The position numbers and the translations under genes are program-made. The notes below the pieces were generated by a model. That model saw only the letters and a list, made by a program, of their open reading frames with translations. It made no database searches and was not told the origin of the DNA. Positions 11,218-23,182 of a stretch of DNA of 64,000 nucleotides are shown piece by piece (position 1 is the stretch's first letter; every line of letters begins with the position of its first letter). Origin of the DNA: Effrenium voratum (taxonomy: Eukaryota; Sar; Dinophyceae; Suessiales; Symbiodiniaceae); assembly GCA_963377175.1 (NCBI GenBank), contig CAUJNA010002768.1, forward strand, positions 491,001-555,000, written 5' to 3'.

Positions 11218-11240
11218 GTGTGTGTGTGTGTGTGTGTGTC
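11218..11240. repeat. (GT)n microsatellite
   Basis: Short GT run just after the exon at 11073; similar CA/GT runs lie near 7268 and 46490. Confidence 0.7.
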
Positions 11241-11931
11241 CGTTTTTAAGGGACCCCCCCAGGAACAAGGAGCATGGGTGGGAAACGGTCGATTCTACGG
11301 CCAGCTTCTGGTCCCTAGACTTTGGAGATTTCTAGAGTGAGGGGTTTGTGACATATCCATCAAACAACTTAAGTTTGAGCAAGGGAACAACTAAAGTTAT
11401 TTGTGGTGATACCAAGGGAATCAATCTCAGTGATGAAATCATGGTCCCACTTTGGTATAAGGTGGGCTTCTCCCAACCCAAAGTGAAACCAAAACGAAGG
11501 CGTTCTGGGACACACTTGCGAGCGGGTGCTACATTTATGTTTGCACAGATGGCTGTACAACATGACAGAAATGTTGAAGTGCAAGGGGATCGCTATTTTG
11601 CAAGTTGTCAGATGCCCTATGTGGTGCCTCCAAAAGTAGACTTTCTTTTGGCTTCCCTTTGTTTTCACCTGAAAAGGCTACCCTCAACTAGCACTAATGT
11701 AAAGGGGCTAAAGTCATGGTGCAAAAGTCAAACTCTCGAACAAGGAAATGACTTCCGTGCCGAGGTCCGGCTGATGTAACTGCCGTACTGCGGGATCCTT
11801 TGCGAGTAGGTGGTTTATTCGATTATTCACAGGCTGCAGAATTCTGTCCATCCGCAGTCGGGATTGTGGCAAACTGCATTCATCTAAACATGCAGACGCT
11901 GTTGCCTTTCGAAAGGGGGGGTTGTGCGAAG

Positions 11932-12001
11932 GATCCCGAAGGTTTCCATTCCGGCCCCTACCAGCGCAGCTGTCAAGAGGACTCGCGCGCCATCCGCTGC
12001 G
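11932..12001 (+). CDS. candidate exon, unknown protein
   Basis: Acceptor GCGAAG and a GA donor at 12002 (GCG|GATTGA). The frame reads IPKVSIPAPTSAAVKRTRAP then SAA, phase 2 to 0, an Ala/Pro-rich linker-like segment. In-phase continuation of 11073-11173. Confidence 0.45.
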
Positions 12002-12349
12002 GATTGATCCAGCGACACTCGGAAAAACAAAAATGGAGGACGGTGGACGAGGGGGAGGGGGGTGCAGCCCCCATGAAGGGGTAGAGTGAGCTGGGTGTGG
12101 GTCACAAAGGGGTACCCAAAATACAATGGAACCCTGGTAGATGGAAACAAGGACTAAAACCTGCAGTCGCGTCAGCTTCAAAACGAGCTTAGCTAACTTG
12201 TTCAAAGTTGAACTTTGCTCTGGTGAGATTTGTTTTGGGCTTTGTTTCATCCAATCCTTTTCCTCGGGTAAGAAACATGTTTGCCATGCCAAAACCATGG
12301 AACTTCCATGCCAAGACCTCCGGAAGGGACTTGTAGAAAGTCTCCTGGT

Positions 12350-12415
12350 ATTCCCCGCAACTAGGTCAATTTTAGTAAACTACCACTAAACCAGCCGAAC
12401 TTTTAGCAGGGGATG
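12350..12415. repeat. family B element, partial
   Basis: TAGTAAACTACCACTAAACC followed by CTTTTAGCAGGGGATG matches the 3' half of family B. Confidence 0.6.
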
Positions 12416-12638
12416 TGGGAATTTTGCATGTGGACATCTGGAGGTTTGGAAATGCCGGGCCATGAGTGCTTGCTTGGTTTCCTTTTGCCACGCAGGGAAT
12501 GCTTGATTCAGGCGAGAGGTCAAACAACAGCCGATCGCCTTTTGATTTCCAGACCTCACGCATCCTTTTCTTGGGAAGCCAGCAGAAGCCTTGCACACCA
12601 AAACGGCAAGCCCAACACGTGGCGCAGTTGATTTGCAG

Positions 12639-12776
12639 AGGCATGGTTCCCAGCCCGACTTCAAGGTTTTGGAGTTGATTGAAGTGCAACATACACCTGC
12701 AAGCGAGCCGTTTGAAGCATTTGAACATGGAGGCAAAAGAGCGCCACTGTTCTGTGAGCAGCTCTGTGTGCTCGGT
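12639..12776 (+). CDS. candidate exon, unknown protein, end uncertain
   Basis: Acceptor ATTTGCAG at 12631-12638. The frame opens RHGSQPDFK, then VLELIEVQHTPASEPFEAFE and HGGKRAPLFCEQL. A GT donor already at 12666 would end it after the first nine residues. No family recognised. Confidence 0.35.
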
Positions 12777-12930
12777 GTGGTTTCTTTGCACAGCATCTAC
12801 GAAGCAAAATCGGCTTGACTCTCCTTTTTGCCCTGAAAGGCATGCGTTTCCGTCGTGTTTCCTTGCCCCCAAGAAGCCTATCCCCAGCAACCGGAAACCG
12901 GAACTCTAAACGCCCCGGAGCCGCTCCCAG

Positions 12931-12973
12931 CTCAAAGGAGCCTTTCTGGGCAGACATCCCGCTGGAAAAACTT
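12931..12973 (+). CDS. candidate micro-exon, unknown protein
   Basis: Acceptor CCGCTCCCAG and a GT donor at 12974 (CTT|GTAGGG) enclose SKEPFWADIPLEKL, phase 2 to 0. Its exit phase fits the exon at 18251. Confidence 0.4.
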
Positions 12974-14123
12974 GTAGGGGTCAGATTTGCCTGGCCAAAG
13001 ACTGCCACGCCATGATCTCCAGCAAAGCTGCGATAGGAGTGGCTCACCTCTGGCGTGAGAGAGGGCAGGGATGGCTGGATGGATGTTTGTTTGTTTGTTT
13101 GCTTTGTTTGGCAAGGTAGCGGTGGTTGGTTGAGTTAACCAGAAATTGAAAAGGGAGCAACGTGTTTTGGGGGGCGGGTCCCTCATTTAGAGAGACAAAG
13201 ATGGTTATGGAGCTAAGAGGGGCTTGGAGGCCTTTCAATCACTGGCGTTAGCACGGCTAGCTTGGCCATGCTCGCAACGGTTTGGTATTTGCAACTCGGC
13301 GTGGTGGTTACTGTAGACACAAGGCAACTTCCCACACCATCTGAGTGTCCTTCTGCCATTGAACGTTTCACATGGAGGTGTCTTGCATCTCAGTTTGACA
13401 TGGCCTATAGGGCGGGTATTCATTCCATTTCTGAGTACCCTTCTTGGGCAAAATTTCAGGAAACGCACAGGAAGCGAAAACCCATTCCGGGGGCCAAATT
13501 TTGAGACACCCTATGTGCCATGCAGTCAAACCACCCCTTGACTTGGAGGTTCCTGATGAAATTTGGATAATATGGCAAGACATTAATTTCGGATAGCCAT
13601 GATCATGGCCACATAATGGGCTGGAAAACCATGGCACACATAAGCAGCCATGCCATGTGCTTGGCACCAAAATTCGCATGGGGTGCAGTTCCGAAATCGG
13701 TGGCTGCAAGCAACTGGGCCCAGTTTTCATTGACCACTCCTGGACTTCAATGTCAAAGCCACTAAGGAACTAGGGGGCACCAAGACCCAATTTCAGTCAA
13801 GCCGATGTGTGCGAAACTTGGACGCAAAACGGGGCCCATGCTGTGGATGCACATAACTTTTTGCACCAAGATGGAACCCTGAGAACAATGCTTGGTAAAC
13901 CACCTATCAGCTGATGCAGAAGTTTGCCCATCCACGTTTCGGCATTTTCAACCGAAAGGAAAGCCAAAGGGGATGGTATACAAAGGCATTTGTTTTCAGA
14001 CCCTTCGTTTAACCCTCCACAATGTGCTGACCTTTTCAATGTTCCAACCAGACCCGTGTGTAAGCTTCCAATTGCTTAATGATATTGTTTATTTCCCCTG
14101 TCGTTTTAAAGGAGAATCTGGAT

Positions 14124-14173
14124 ACATATAATTATATATGTATATAGATAATATATATATATATATATATATT
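14124..14173. repeat. (TA)n-rich microsatellite
   Basis: TA runs interrupted by GTA and GATA. Similar runs occur at 18583, 23910, 32872, 48645, 49253 and 52890. Confidence 0.85.
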
Positions 14174-14680
14174 ATTGTTTCAGAGGACTTAAGCAAATAG
14201 CGGTAAAGCTCGCCAATCTGCTCTTAGGAGCCCACAGGACTTCTCAAAGAGAACACGTTCATCGGCAAAGTGTATTATGATCGCAGCTGGAGAAGCTTCA
14301 GAAAATGTGACAGCCACATTCTCCATGTTATCTTGCAGGTGTGTATCCAAGTTGTATGCTTGTCCAATCATTGAATCGAATGCCTCTTGCAGAGAAACTA
14401 CATGTAACATGGAACCAACAAGAAATCAAGATGATCGACGTGCTAACTTGCACCTGCACCTGGCGACGCCATGTTGCCACTGCTTCCACACGCCAAGCAA
14501 GTATGAATGTTGAAGCTGTGCTCAGCAGACTGTAAATGATTTTCCCAGAACCCTCACCAGCCAGTGTTGCTTACTCTGACCTTCGCCCACCTGGTCTTCG
14601 GCAGAGCAGACTTGGATTGTGTGCAAGTCTGCCTTACCGGCCTTGACATGTGATTCAAAGGAAAAATTAAGATTGCCGCA

Positions 14681-17010
14681 GTGCGTAGTAAAATCGGATG
14701 GTTTGTCCTACCCGGAATCCATCCGCATTAAGACGCACCAAAGCATTGACGTGGACTCGCACTCGGAAGCAATTTGCTTTAATGATTGGCTTCCGGCTTT
14801 GTTCACGTACAGATCTATAGAGACATTTCCATGCGCTAAGTGCAAAAGCTGCACATGAGGTGTGTGCGTGTGTGTGTGTGCGTGTGTGTGTGTGTGTTTA
14901 TTTGTTTGTTTATTTTTGTTTGTGGGTGAACAGGCACGTGTTGCCACTGAGTCTTGAACCTGGTTTGCAATGTGCCTGTCGAGCCGTCGTTGTTAAAATA
15001 TGTTTCTTGAGGAGTGGCTCGCATGCTTGCGGTTAAAGCTGGCGAGGCCTGCATCTGTAAAAGCATGATCAGCCACACTTGGAGTTCATGTTCATTAAGC
15101 GCACCAGACGGTTTGAACGGACTGCACAAGCCAGTGTCACTTGTGGTTGTCTGGTGTGTGTAGAGCCGTTCGTCCAGTCGACTGGGTCAGTCTAGGCCCT
15201 CAACAGCAGTGCGTAGTAAAATCGGATGGTTTGTCTGCCCGGAATCCATCCGCATTAAGACGCACCAAAGCATTGACGTGGACTCGCACTCGGAAGCAAT
15301 TTGCTTTAATGATTTGCTTCCGGCTTTGTTCACGTACAGATCTATAGAGACATTTCCATGCGCTAAGTGCAAAAGCTGCACATGAGGTGTGTGCGTGTGT
15401 GTGTGTGTGTTTATTTGTTTGTTTATTTTTGTTTGTGGGTGAACAGGCACGTGTTGCCACTGAGTCTTGAACCTGGTTTGCAATGTGCCTGTCGAGCCGA
15501 CGTTGTTAAAATATGTTTCTTGAGGAGTGGCTCGCATGCTTGCGGTTGAAGCTGGCGAGGGCTGCATGGAACAGTGCGCTGTAAAAGCATGATCAGCCAC
15601 ACTTGGAGTTCATGTTCATTAAGCGCACCAGACGGTTTGAACGGACTGCACAAGCCAGTGTCACTTGTGGTTGCCTGGCGTGTGTAGAGCCGTTCGTCCA
15701 GTGGCATGTTTGCAAGTCGGCTGGGGCAGGTTAGGACCCTCCACAGCAGTGCGTAGTAAAATCGGATGGTTTGTCTGCCCGGAATCCATCCGCATTAAGA
15801 CGCACCAAAGCATTGACGTGGACTCGCACTCGGAAGCAATTTGCTTTAATGATTGGCTTCCGGCTTTGTTCACGTACAGATCTATAGAGACATTTCCATG
15901 CGCTAAGTGCAAAAGCTGCACATGCGGTGTGTGCATGTGTGTGTGTGTTTATTTGTTTGTTTTTTTTGTTTGTGGGTGAACATGCACGTGTTGCCACTGA
16001 GTCTTGAACCTGGTTTGCATTGTGCCTGTCGAGCCGTCGTTGTTAAAATATGTTGCTTGAGGAGTGGCTCGCATGCCTGCGGTTAAAGCTGGCGAGGCCT
16101 GCATGGAACAGTGCGCTGTAAAAGCATGATCAGCCACACTTGGAGTTCATGTTCATTAAGCGCACCAGACGGTTTGAACGGACTGCACAAGCCAGTGTCA
16201 CTTGTGGTTGCCTGGCGTGTGTAGAACCGTTCGTCCAGTGGCATGTTTGCAAGTCGGCTGGGGCAGGTTAGGACCCTCCACAGCAGTGCGTAGTAAAATC
16301 GAATGGTTTGTCCTTCTCGGATTCCATCCGCATCAAGACGCACCAAAGCATTGACGTGGACTTGCACTAGGAAGCAACGAGCTTTGATGATTGGCTTCCA
16401 TCTGTGTCCAGGTACAGATCTATAGACACAATTCGCAAAGCGCAAAAGCTTCACATGAGGTGTGTGTGTGTGTGTGTCTGTGTTTGTGTCTTTGTTTGTT
16501 TTGTGTTGTTTGTTTGCTTGTTTGCTTGCTTGTTTGTTTGCTTGTTTGTTTGTTTGTTTGTTTGTTTGTTTGTGTGTTTGGTTCTTGGTTTGTTTGTCTC
16601 TTTTTCTGTCTGTCTGTCGGTCTGTCCCTCTGTCTGTTTGTGGTGCAAACGCACTTTTGCCACTGACACGATCCTGGTTGGCAATGTGCCTGTCGAGCCG
16701 ATGATTGTTAAAATCGATTGCTTGAGGAGTGGCTCGCATGCTTGCGGTTAAAGCTGGCGAGGCCTGCATGGAACAGTGCGCTGTAAAAGCATGATCAACC
16801 ACACATGGAGTTCATGTTCATTAAGCGCACCAGACGGGTTGAACGGACTGCACAAGCCAGTGTCACTTGTGGTTGTCTGGCGTGTGTAGAGCCGTTCGTC
16901 CAGTGGATGGGCTGTCCTTCTCGGAACTCATCCGCATTGCGGCGCACCAATGCATTTACGTTGACTCGCACTCATAACACAGCTTTTTCGTGATTGGCTT
17001 CCATTTGTGT
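14681..17010. repeat. ~535-bp tandem repeat, four copies plus a fragment
   Basis: Copies start with GTGCGTAGTAAAATCG at 14681, 15209, 15749 and 16286 (spacing 528, 540, 537). A diverged fifth fragment runs from about 16905 to 17010. Each unit holds an open stretch (PESIRIKTHQSIDVDSHSEA on the +, open on the - as well), a GT/TTTG microsatellite and a conserved block near GAGGAGTGGCTCGCATGC. One copy has a one-base frame change. Copies 1-3 are nearly identical, copy 4 is more diverged, so the array is young at its left side. Function unknown. Confidence 0.9.
16462..16640. repeat. GT / TTTG microsatellite expanded in repeat copy 4
   Basis: The simple-sequence segment of the ~535-bp unit is about 100 bp longer here, as TTTG and CTTG runs followed by TCTG runs. 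Confidence 0.8.
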
Positions 17011-18250
17011 TTTTTTTGCATTCGGGTCCAGACGCCCACATCCACTTTGTGCAATTTGTTTGGTCTTATTTGGGTGTGTGTCTTATGGTTGGTTCGGCGA
17101 TGTTGTTTACTGCCTGTCTTCACAACCCTTTGGCCACGGGCATTGCAGCTCTGGCGGTGTTGAAATCCAACGTAGATGAACACCTCAACCGGTTCAGCCG
17201 AAATCTCCTTGGTAGCTAGGAATGAGCTCACCCGAAATGAAGGTTGCTTACTTAGATGGAATTCTAGCAGCTAACAGTTGGCGCAGTTTGACCAACAACT
17301 GAAACCTTCAAAATGCTACCCTTGAGGAAAGCACCACAACCAGGAAAACTTCAATCAGGCCCCTGTTTTTGGGGACCCCGCAAGCACATCCCAAGGGGAG
17401 AATTGACATGGCCACTGGAGGTGTATTTGGGGTAGCAGTTCTGTGGTGGAAAGTGACCAAGTGACCAAAGGCGGCGTCTCCCCAGGAGAAGTCGGCGGTT
17501 TGCCGGCGCACGAGGCACGCAGAAGAAGAAACGAGTAAGGATGTGCACCGGGTCCCGTGGCAAAGGGCGGGTCATTTTGCTTTGCATTGCCAGACTTAAC
17601 TACCTTAGGCTGATTGTTTTTGTTGCCCCTCTTGGGGTCCACACATGCCCATTTGCGTTCAGAGCAGTGTTTAAAAAAAACCTGTTGTTTGAAAGGGAAT
17701 CTATCACTGAAAACTTTTTTTTCAGGGGGCGAACAAGCACAAATTGAGGTTCATGTTCCCTTTTTGACCAGCAAGTCAACTTGTTGCAGGGGAAGTAAGT
17801 CTGGCCCGGTCATGAGATACAAGCTGGCAAAATGCTTGGGGGCTGCTGCTTTGGGGTGGAGCCCCCCAACCACATCCTTTTTGCACGAAACTCCCTTTTC
17901 CTGTTTTGCAGGAGAGTACCCGAATGGTCCATGTCCCTTTGGGGAACCACAAGTAATTGTGTATGCCCGGCGCATAACCCCCACCAGCAGAGAAGCTACA
18001 TGGGCTTGTTCAAGAGGTTGGAACCCTCCAATCACGTGGCTTGCTTTTGATTTCCTAAACCAACCCCAAGGGTACCGAGCCTCAAAAAGGACACACCATG
18101 GCGTCATAGCTTGCTTTGGGGCTCTGAAGCAGCGAAAGCGCGGAACGAGAAGCCAAGCTTCCAATTGCGACATGCAACCGATTGATAGCGACGTCAATTC
18201 GGTTCGCTTTGTTTGTGGAGGGGGGGGACACACCCAGATGCTTGGCGCAG
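17011..18250. other. no clear exon
   Basis: Open frames exist, among them a stretch from about 18133 reading QRKRGTRSQASNCDMQPIDS, but it directly precedes the next exon and lacks a donor. No repeat family copy is complete here. Confidence 0.4.
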
Positions 18251-18362
18251 TGGACTGTGACCAATCGGTTTGGCACGGATGGCATGTGGCTTCGCCAGGT
18301 CGCCCTGCAAGAGCTGCAAGACTTCGTGCAGAAGCGACAGCCGGAAACCAAGAAGACCGCCA
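18251..18362 (+). CDS. exon of unknown protein (gene upstream of PPIL3)
   Basis: Acceptor CTTGGCGCAG and a GA donor at 18363. The frame reads WTVTNRFGTDGMWLRQVALQ, then ELQDFVQKRQPETKKTA. Basic, helix-rich and strongly host-like in codon use. It exits in phase 1; joined to the exon at 19893 it gives the natural sequence KKTANEPQMDVSKED. First secure member of a seven-exon, phase-consistent series ending at 25422. I do not recognise the family. Confidence 0.6.
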
Positions 18363-18582
18363 GATGTTGTTTCCATACCTTTTGGAGGCCCAGTGGAAAA
18401 GTTAGTTGAGAGGGATCTAAGAGTCTAGGCAATCTCAACATGTGCACAGCACATGTTGGTGTTTGTCGGGTTCCAATCCTATGTTAAGAAAAGCCCGTAC
18501 CCTCACATAGATGATGATTGAGACATGGCCCGTTCATATATAGCTGCATTTGAGATAGATGAAGATTGGTTTGCGTGTTTGC

Positions 18583-18629
18583 AATATATGTATATATATA
18601 TATATAATATGTATATATATATATATATT
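18583..18629. repeat. (TA)n microsatellite
   Basis: Two TA runs separated by ATATGTA. Confidence 0.85.
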
Positions 18630-18906
18630 CCGGGCAGTTGGTTTATGTGTTTTAGGGGAATTGACCTGTGATTTCGGGGGCCTATTTTGACATCATATGA
18701 ATTTGACCTCTCCGTTGGACATCCTCCACCTTCCCCTAGCTTCTAAGCGAAACACCTACATTTTGCCGGGTTCAAACCGAGAATCCTGGTTCTTGCAGAA
18801 TTTGGAGACAGAACGGGTTCTTGCAAAAAAAGCGCGTAGTACTGTGCCCACGCGCTTCCAGCCCGTACCACAGAAATCAAGTATTGGGGAACCCATTTTG
18901 GTGATT

Positions 18907-19028
18907 CCTAGCCATCTGGTTCCTTAGGTTTTGGATCGTTTTAGTAGGCTTAGCGGTAGTTTCCACGAAAGACTAAATCCACTAAACATGTTTTGACTTT
19001 TAGCAGGGAATGTGGGAACAGCAGCCCA
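18907..19028. repeat. family B element
   Basis: CTAGCCATCTGGTTCCTTAG start, AGCGGTAGTTTCCACG centre, CTTTTAGCAGGGAATGTGGG block and AGCAGCCCAG end. Confidence 0.65.
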
Positions 19029-19363
19029 GCAATCCACAATGCTCACGTGGGGGCCCAGTCCTGTTTTGGTTAAAATGGAATCCAACTAGTTGGGTTAGCC
19101 CCTCCCAAAAAGGGAATCCATATCAATAGGTCCATGGTCTAAAGTGACTGTAATGAGTACCCTCCCGCCAATCAACATGGAACCTGACAGGGGCTCCTGT
19201 TAACAGGAAAATCGTGCAAGCCAGGACCCCCCTTTCAGGTTCCATGCCAATTGGTGGGAGGTATACGAGACATGGATAGTGCAATGTTGGATGGGCCATC
19301 AGTTTTGCAGGTTACTAGCTATCAGTTTATTGTGGCAGTACTGCCAGCTCATATCAATAGTAT

Positions 19364-19462
19364 GGGTGTGTCTTTGTTGAGGGTGCCCGCTTCTTTCTGG
19401 GGAGAAGCCCAGAGGAAACCACCATTTTGGGGGTCCCCTAAAACAGAAACAGATATGTCTGT
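19364..19462. repeat. family D element
   Basis: GGGTGTGTCTTTGTTGAGGG start, GAAACCACCATTTTGGGGGT block near the right end. Confidence 0.5.
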
Positions 19463-19892
19463 GCGTGCCGTAGCGGACGATTAGCAAGATAAATCGGGGC
19501 CGATTGAAGTTAACATTTTGAGGGGTCCTCAAAATGACTGGAAGTCAAAGCCCTTAAAATCACCATTGAAGGGGGAAACTCGAGAAGGTCACTGGATTGA
19601 CCCAGACCTATCAACCTCCTCAGCAATGAGTGAACATTGAGGCCTGCATAGATGGGGTCCGTCAGCCCGGAGCAGTTGTTTGTTTGCACGAGGAAGGAGA
19701 CATGATCTTGAATCTGACGTCCAGAACAAATGAATGAACAGGGCAAGACAAGGACAAATGCCTAGCCTCTAACTCACCTCAAGAAAACACCCCTTCACAA
19801 AACAAATGTGGTGGCTGATAGGTTGCGAGAGTCCCCCAAACTGGTGCTTTTCCTTCAACACCACCAACAGAAAAAGGTGCCCTCAAAAAAAG

Positions 19893-19944
19893 ACGAGCCC
19901 CAAATGGACGTGTCCAAAGAGGATGTGTCGGGGGGCGGCCTCAG
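19893..19944 (+). CDS. exon of unknown protein (gene upstream of PPIL3)
   Basis: Acceptor CAAAAAAAG and GA donor at 19945 (CTCAG|GATTCC). The frame reads EPQMDVSKEDVSGGGL, acidic and glycine-rich, phase 1 to 2. It takes its first codon from 18362. The frame would stay open (RIPYLGQWQGTQRPR), so a later donor is possible. Confidence 0.5.
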
Positions 19945-20074
19945 GATTCCGTACCTCGGGCAGTGGCAGGGAACTCAACGGCCGAGATGTTTCATGTTCC
20001 CTTCTTGCTTTTAAAGGAAATCGATTTTACCAGAAAGTTGTTCTCATTTTGTCCATCGAAAAGGCAAATGGAGC

Positions 20075-20192
20075 TGGGTGTGTCTTCAAATAGGAATCGG
20101 ACCCAACCAAACTGATGGGCTTCCCAGAAATGTTTCCTTTGAAAACCAACCAAAAGGTGGGGTTTCTTCAAAAACGTCACACCATATGGTAT
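20075..20192. repeat. family D foldback element
   Basis: GGGTGTGTCTTCAAATAGG at the left and TTCTTCAAAAACGTCACACC at the right are inverted copies, with TTTGAAAACCAACCAAAAGG inside. Confidence 0.55.
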
Positions 20193-20846
20193 ATACTGCC
20201 TTGCATGTATTTCTCTTGGTATGTCAGTCAGGTGCAGGGTTGTGGGATCAAGGGGTTTATTCCCACTTCTGTGATACAAGGGAATCTCCCCCTTTATATG
20301 GGATTAGTGTTTGGAAAGCCCTTGTTGTTGTATCGCAGAAGTGGTCGTTTCCCGCAACCCTGATCAGGTGTCCAAAGCTAGTTGCCTACCTTCTGGCAAC
20401 CTTAAGCATCCATTCCTCCAAACTCCATACCAATTGCTGAAGGGGTGGTTTGGATTGGTGGAATCCCTGATTCTTGTGGATAAATGGGAAACAGAAACAG
20501 CCCCAGAACACCTCCAAACCCAAACCAAACCACCAATTGGTGCTGATTATGGCCATGTTGTTTGTTCGACTTGCATGCCTCGTGCATGCAATTTGTGCCA
20601 CCCGTGGGAACATCATTTGCTCCTCCGAACTAGTGGTGCGGGCACCTCTTGCCCAAACATGTCAACAAGCAAGGACAGTGTGGTGGATGGACATGGCAAA
20701 CACGGCCCCCTTTGTGGGAAGCCTCACTTGCTCAAGAAGACGTTCTTGTCCTTTGGACCGTTCAGTTCTCCAGTCTTCGAACAAGCTGGGTGAAAAACGG
20801 GGCCTCTTCTTTTAGTCCCCTTCTTTTGGTCCCCTCCACCTTCCAG

Positions 20847-21029
20847 CGCGCACCCTACTGCAGCTGTACTTGGAGCGAGTGGTGTGCAGGAAGCGACTGA
20901 GGCCTTCAGTTATGGAGAATGCGTTCTCGAGATGCTGACTCGTACTCTTCCAGGCTTCATGCAGAAAGCTCAGAGCCCCGTGCTCGACTACGGCTTCGAG
21001 TATGATCTCCTGCACTTCCACTATGACAG
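20847..21029 (+). CDS. exon of unknown protein (gene upstream of PPIL3)
   Basis: Strong pyrimidine tract and acceptor (CCCCTCCACCTTCCAG) and a GC donor at 21030 (GACAG|GCAGTC). The 60-codon frame includes AHPTAAVLGASGVQEATEAF, SYGECVLEMLTRTLPGFMQK and DYGFEYDLLHFHYD. Phase 2 to 2, so it fits 19944 before and 21506 after. Longest exon in the series. The mix of aromatic, acidic and amphipathic segments argues for a folded domain; I cannot name it. Confidence 0.6.
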
Positions 21030-21505
21030 GCAGTCAGGCCTCGCATGGCGCCGTGGAGTTTACCCAGCAGCCCGAAACTAGGATCAGCTCAGTTCCTGAG
21101 TTCATGCAAATTCATACTTTTTGGGAAGATAATTTTGTGCCATGCAAAAGTTTGGACTGGACTTCGTTTGGGCCATCCACTCAGGAAGTGAGTCAGTGTA
21201 TTTCGGGGGCCGCCCCCTTTAGTTCAAATGGCCTGCCTGCCCTGTGGCCCTCTTTTCCTGCTGCTGTAAGACATGGGAGGGTTTTCGGGACCAAGAAACC
21301 CTAGGCTTGAGATTGATCATCTAAGTAGCTCACTTCCCAGGCCCAAGTTGCTGGGCTTCATTCTTGGGAAGACCATCTTGGTGGCATACACCCTAGGGTT
21401 CAACCCCATGATCAGGCTTTCCCAATTTGGATGATGAAGTTGCTTAGGTAAATGATAGTGGTTCTATTCACCCCCTTTGATTTGATGGTGGTAGCTGAAC
21501 CCCAG

Positions 21506-21542
21506 GGCACCGGCTTCGGCTGTTCGTTCTTTCGGCTCTGAG
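21506..21542 (+). CDS. exon of unknown protein (gene upstream of PPIL3)
   Basis: Acceptor AACCCCAG and GT donor at 21543 (GAG|GTACTC). Frame APASAVRSFGSE, phase 2 to 0. The frame remains open to 21634 (VLQAGAAAPGRPDRDEERF), so a longer exon is possible. Confidence 0.5.
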
Positions 21543-22440
21543 GTACTCCAGGCTGGCGCTGCAGCGCCTGGGCGTCCAGACCGAGACGAGGAGAGGTTCC
21601 GTTTCGTGGTGGTTTTCGGGTCGCTGGGCGTTTGACGGGGAACCCTCGTGGTTTTTCGGGGGTTGGTTGAGCTGGGGTGATTTTCTTGAGCATTTCTGGG
21701 GAAAATGGGCGCTTGGGGGATGCTGGTAGAATACTGGGGCCAGTTTAAAAGGAAAGCATGGGGGGGGTGAAAAGTATGGACCCTTGCTGAACCTGTTTAT
21801 AGGCACTGTTGGCTTACTAAGCCAGAGTCAACATGAGCCACGCTCCCAAAACCCAAAACCCGGGCAAATGAAGGCAAGGACAGTCCCAGCCATAACTGGG
21901 CCCACGTTGCCGCCCTGATGATTTACATAATGGTAGATTCCTCGGTTGATTGCGACTCGTATAACCCCAACATCGAAAAGGCCCAGGGTAGGCTAGTTGG
22001 GTTTGAGGCTGAGCCCTTCCAAATCCTGGGTCTACGGTCAAGCATTTGAGAGCAACCCCCACGAGGTACCAAGCCATTTACAAAGGGCCTCATGCGAGAC
22101 GAAAACCGTGGGCAACTTACAACACCGCCCATACAACTCTGTACAGTATCCTTACCCCAGCAACACATTAAAAAGGGAAGCAAAAGACCAAACCCCACGC
22201 AAGCACACCCTTAAAACCGCCACACAGCCAAAAAAAGCCACCCACGGGGACATCAAGTAGCTCTGCAAACTGCCGGAAAGAATCCTCCGTGGTTGGAAAT
22301 TGAGCTTTAGGTTGCTCTTTGTGATTCACAGGAATTGCCCATTTCGGTACCACTGTTTTGGAATCCTTTTGCAATCTGTCTAAAAGCAGCACCTTGCCAG
22401 TTGTACGACAAACAGAGGTTCAAGCCCCCAAACCACCAAT

Positions 22441-22640
22441 TCAAGGGATATTTCCTGAAATGATCGAATATGTGGAGGTTCACATATGTTTTCGAAGAAT
22501 GGATAGCACTATTTTGTTATATTGAATATGATGAAATTGTTAAGCATTTGGAATAAATTATGTAATGATTGGGAATTGCTAAGCAATTGCTATTGAAACG
22601 AGAGTAACTTAATTGGTTAATTTAGTAGAAACTATGAATG
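22441..22640. other. AT-rich stretch without gene
   Basis: Distinctly A/T-rich against its surroundings; no coding frame or repeat family seen. Confidence 0.5.
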
Positions 22641-23122
22641 CGCCAAGTCGAAGATCTTACTCACTTCTCCTGTGGCCATCCACTCGGGCCCTGGGCAAAA
22701 GCTGAAGGGTTCCATCCTACGGTGGATTTCCTGAAGGTTCTGGTTGAGGGTCTGAGGGTACCTTTGGGTGGTTTAACGAGTAGAACAAACCAAAAGGCAA
22801 AACAAGGGTTTTGGGGAGTGCAACCCCATGTTGACGCAAGCGGGGTGGTCTTACAGGTGAATGTAGATGGCACACTTCCCGGTGCGAATTGAAAGCAATG
22901 ACTGACCAGTGATTTTGGGGGTTCTGTTTGGAGATAAGCCCTTGTCAGGTGTCGTGAGTGGGCCAAAGAAGCCCGCGACCTCATCCGCGAGGATGGGGCT
23001 TGGGGGGCGGAAATCCAGGAACCAAAGCGGGTGTAAACAGAGTTGCTTGGGCTATTTCAGAGTCCAGGTTGGCTTAAAACTGGGCTGCTCTTCAAAGGCA
23101 ATCCGCAAGATCCTTACCCAAG

Positions 23123-23182
23123 GACTTGTGCAAGCATACGGAAACCGCTTGGGATCGCGATTATGGAAAATCAGATTGCTCG
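23123..23182 (+). CDS. weak candidate exon
   Basis: Acceptor TTACCCAAG and GC donor at 23183. Frame DLCKHTETAWDRDYGKSDCS, phase 0 to 0, which would fit between 21542 and 24055. The neighbouring frame (QGLVQAYGNRLGSRLWK) is just as open. Confidence 0.25.

Noticed and set aside
16083..16802. 239-residue reverse open frame rich in Lys/Gln/Asn/Thr
   Set aside because: It runs through the TTTG/GT microsatellite of the tandem array and is not conserved in the other copies.
18760..18790. tRNA-like GGGTTCAAACCGAG
   Set aside because: No cloverleaf can be folded around it.
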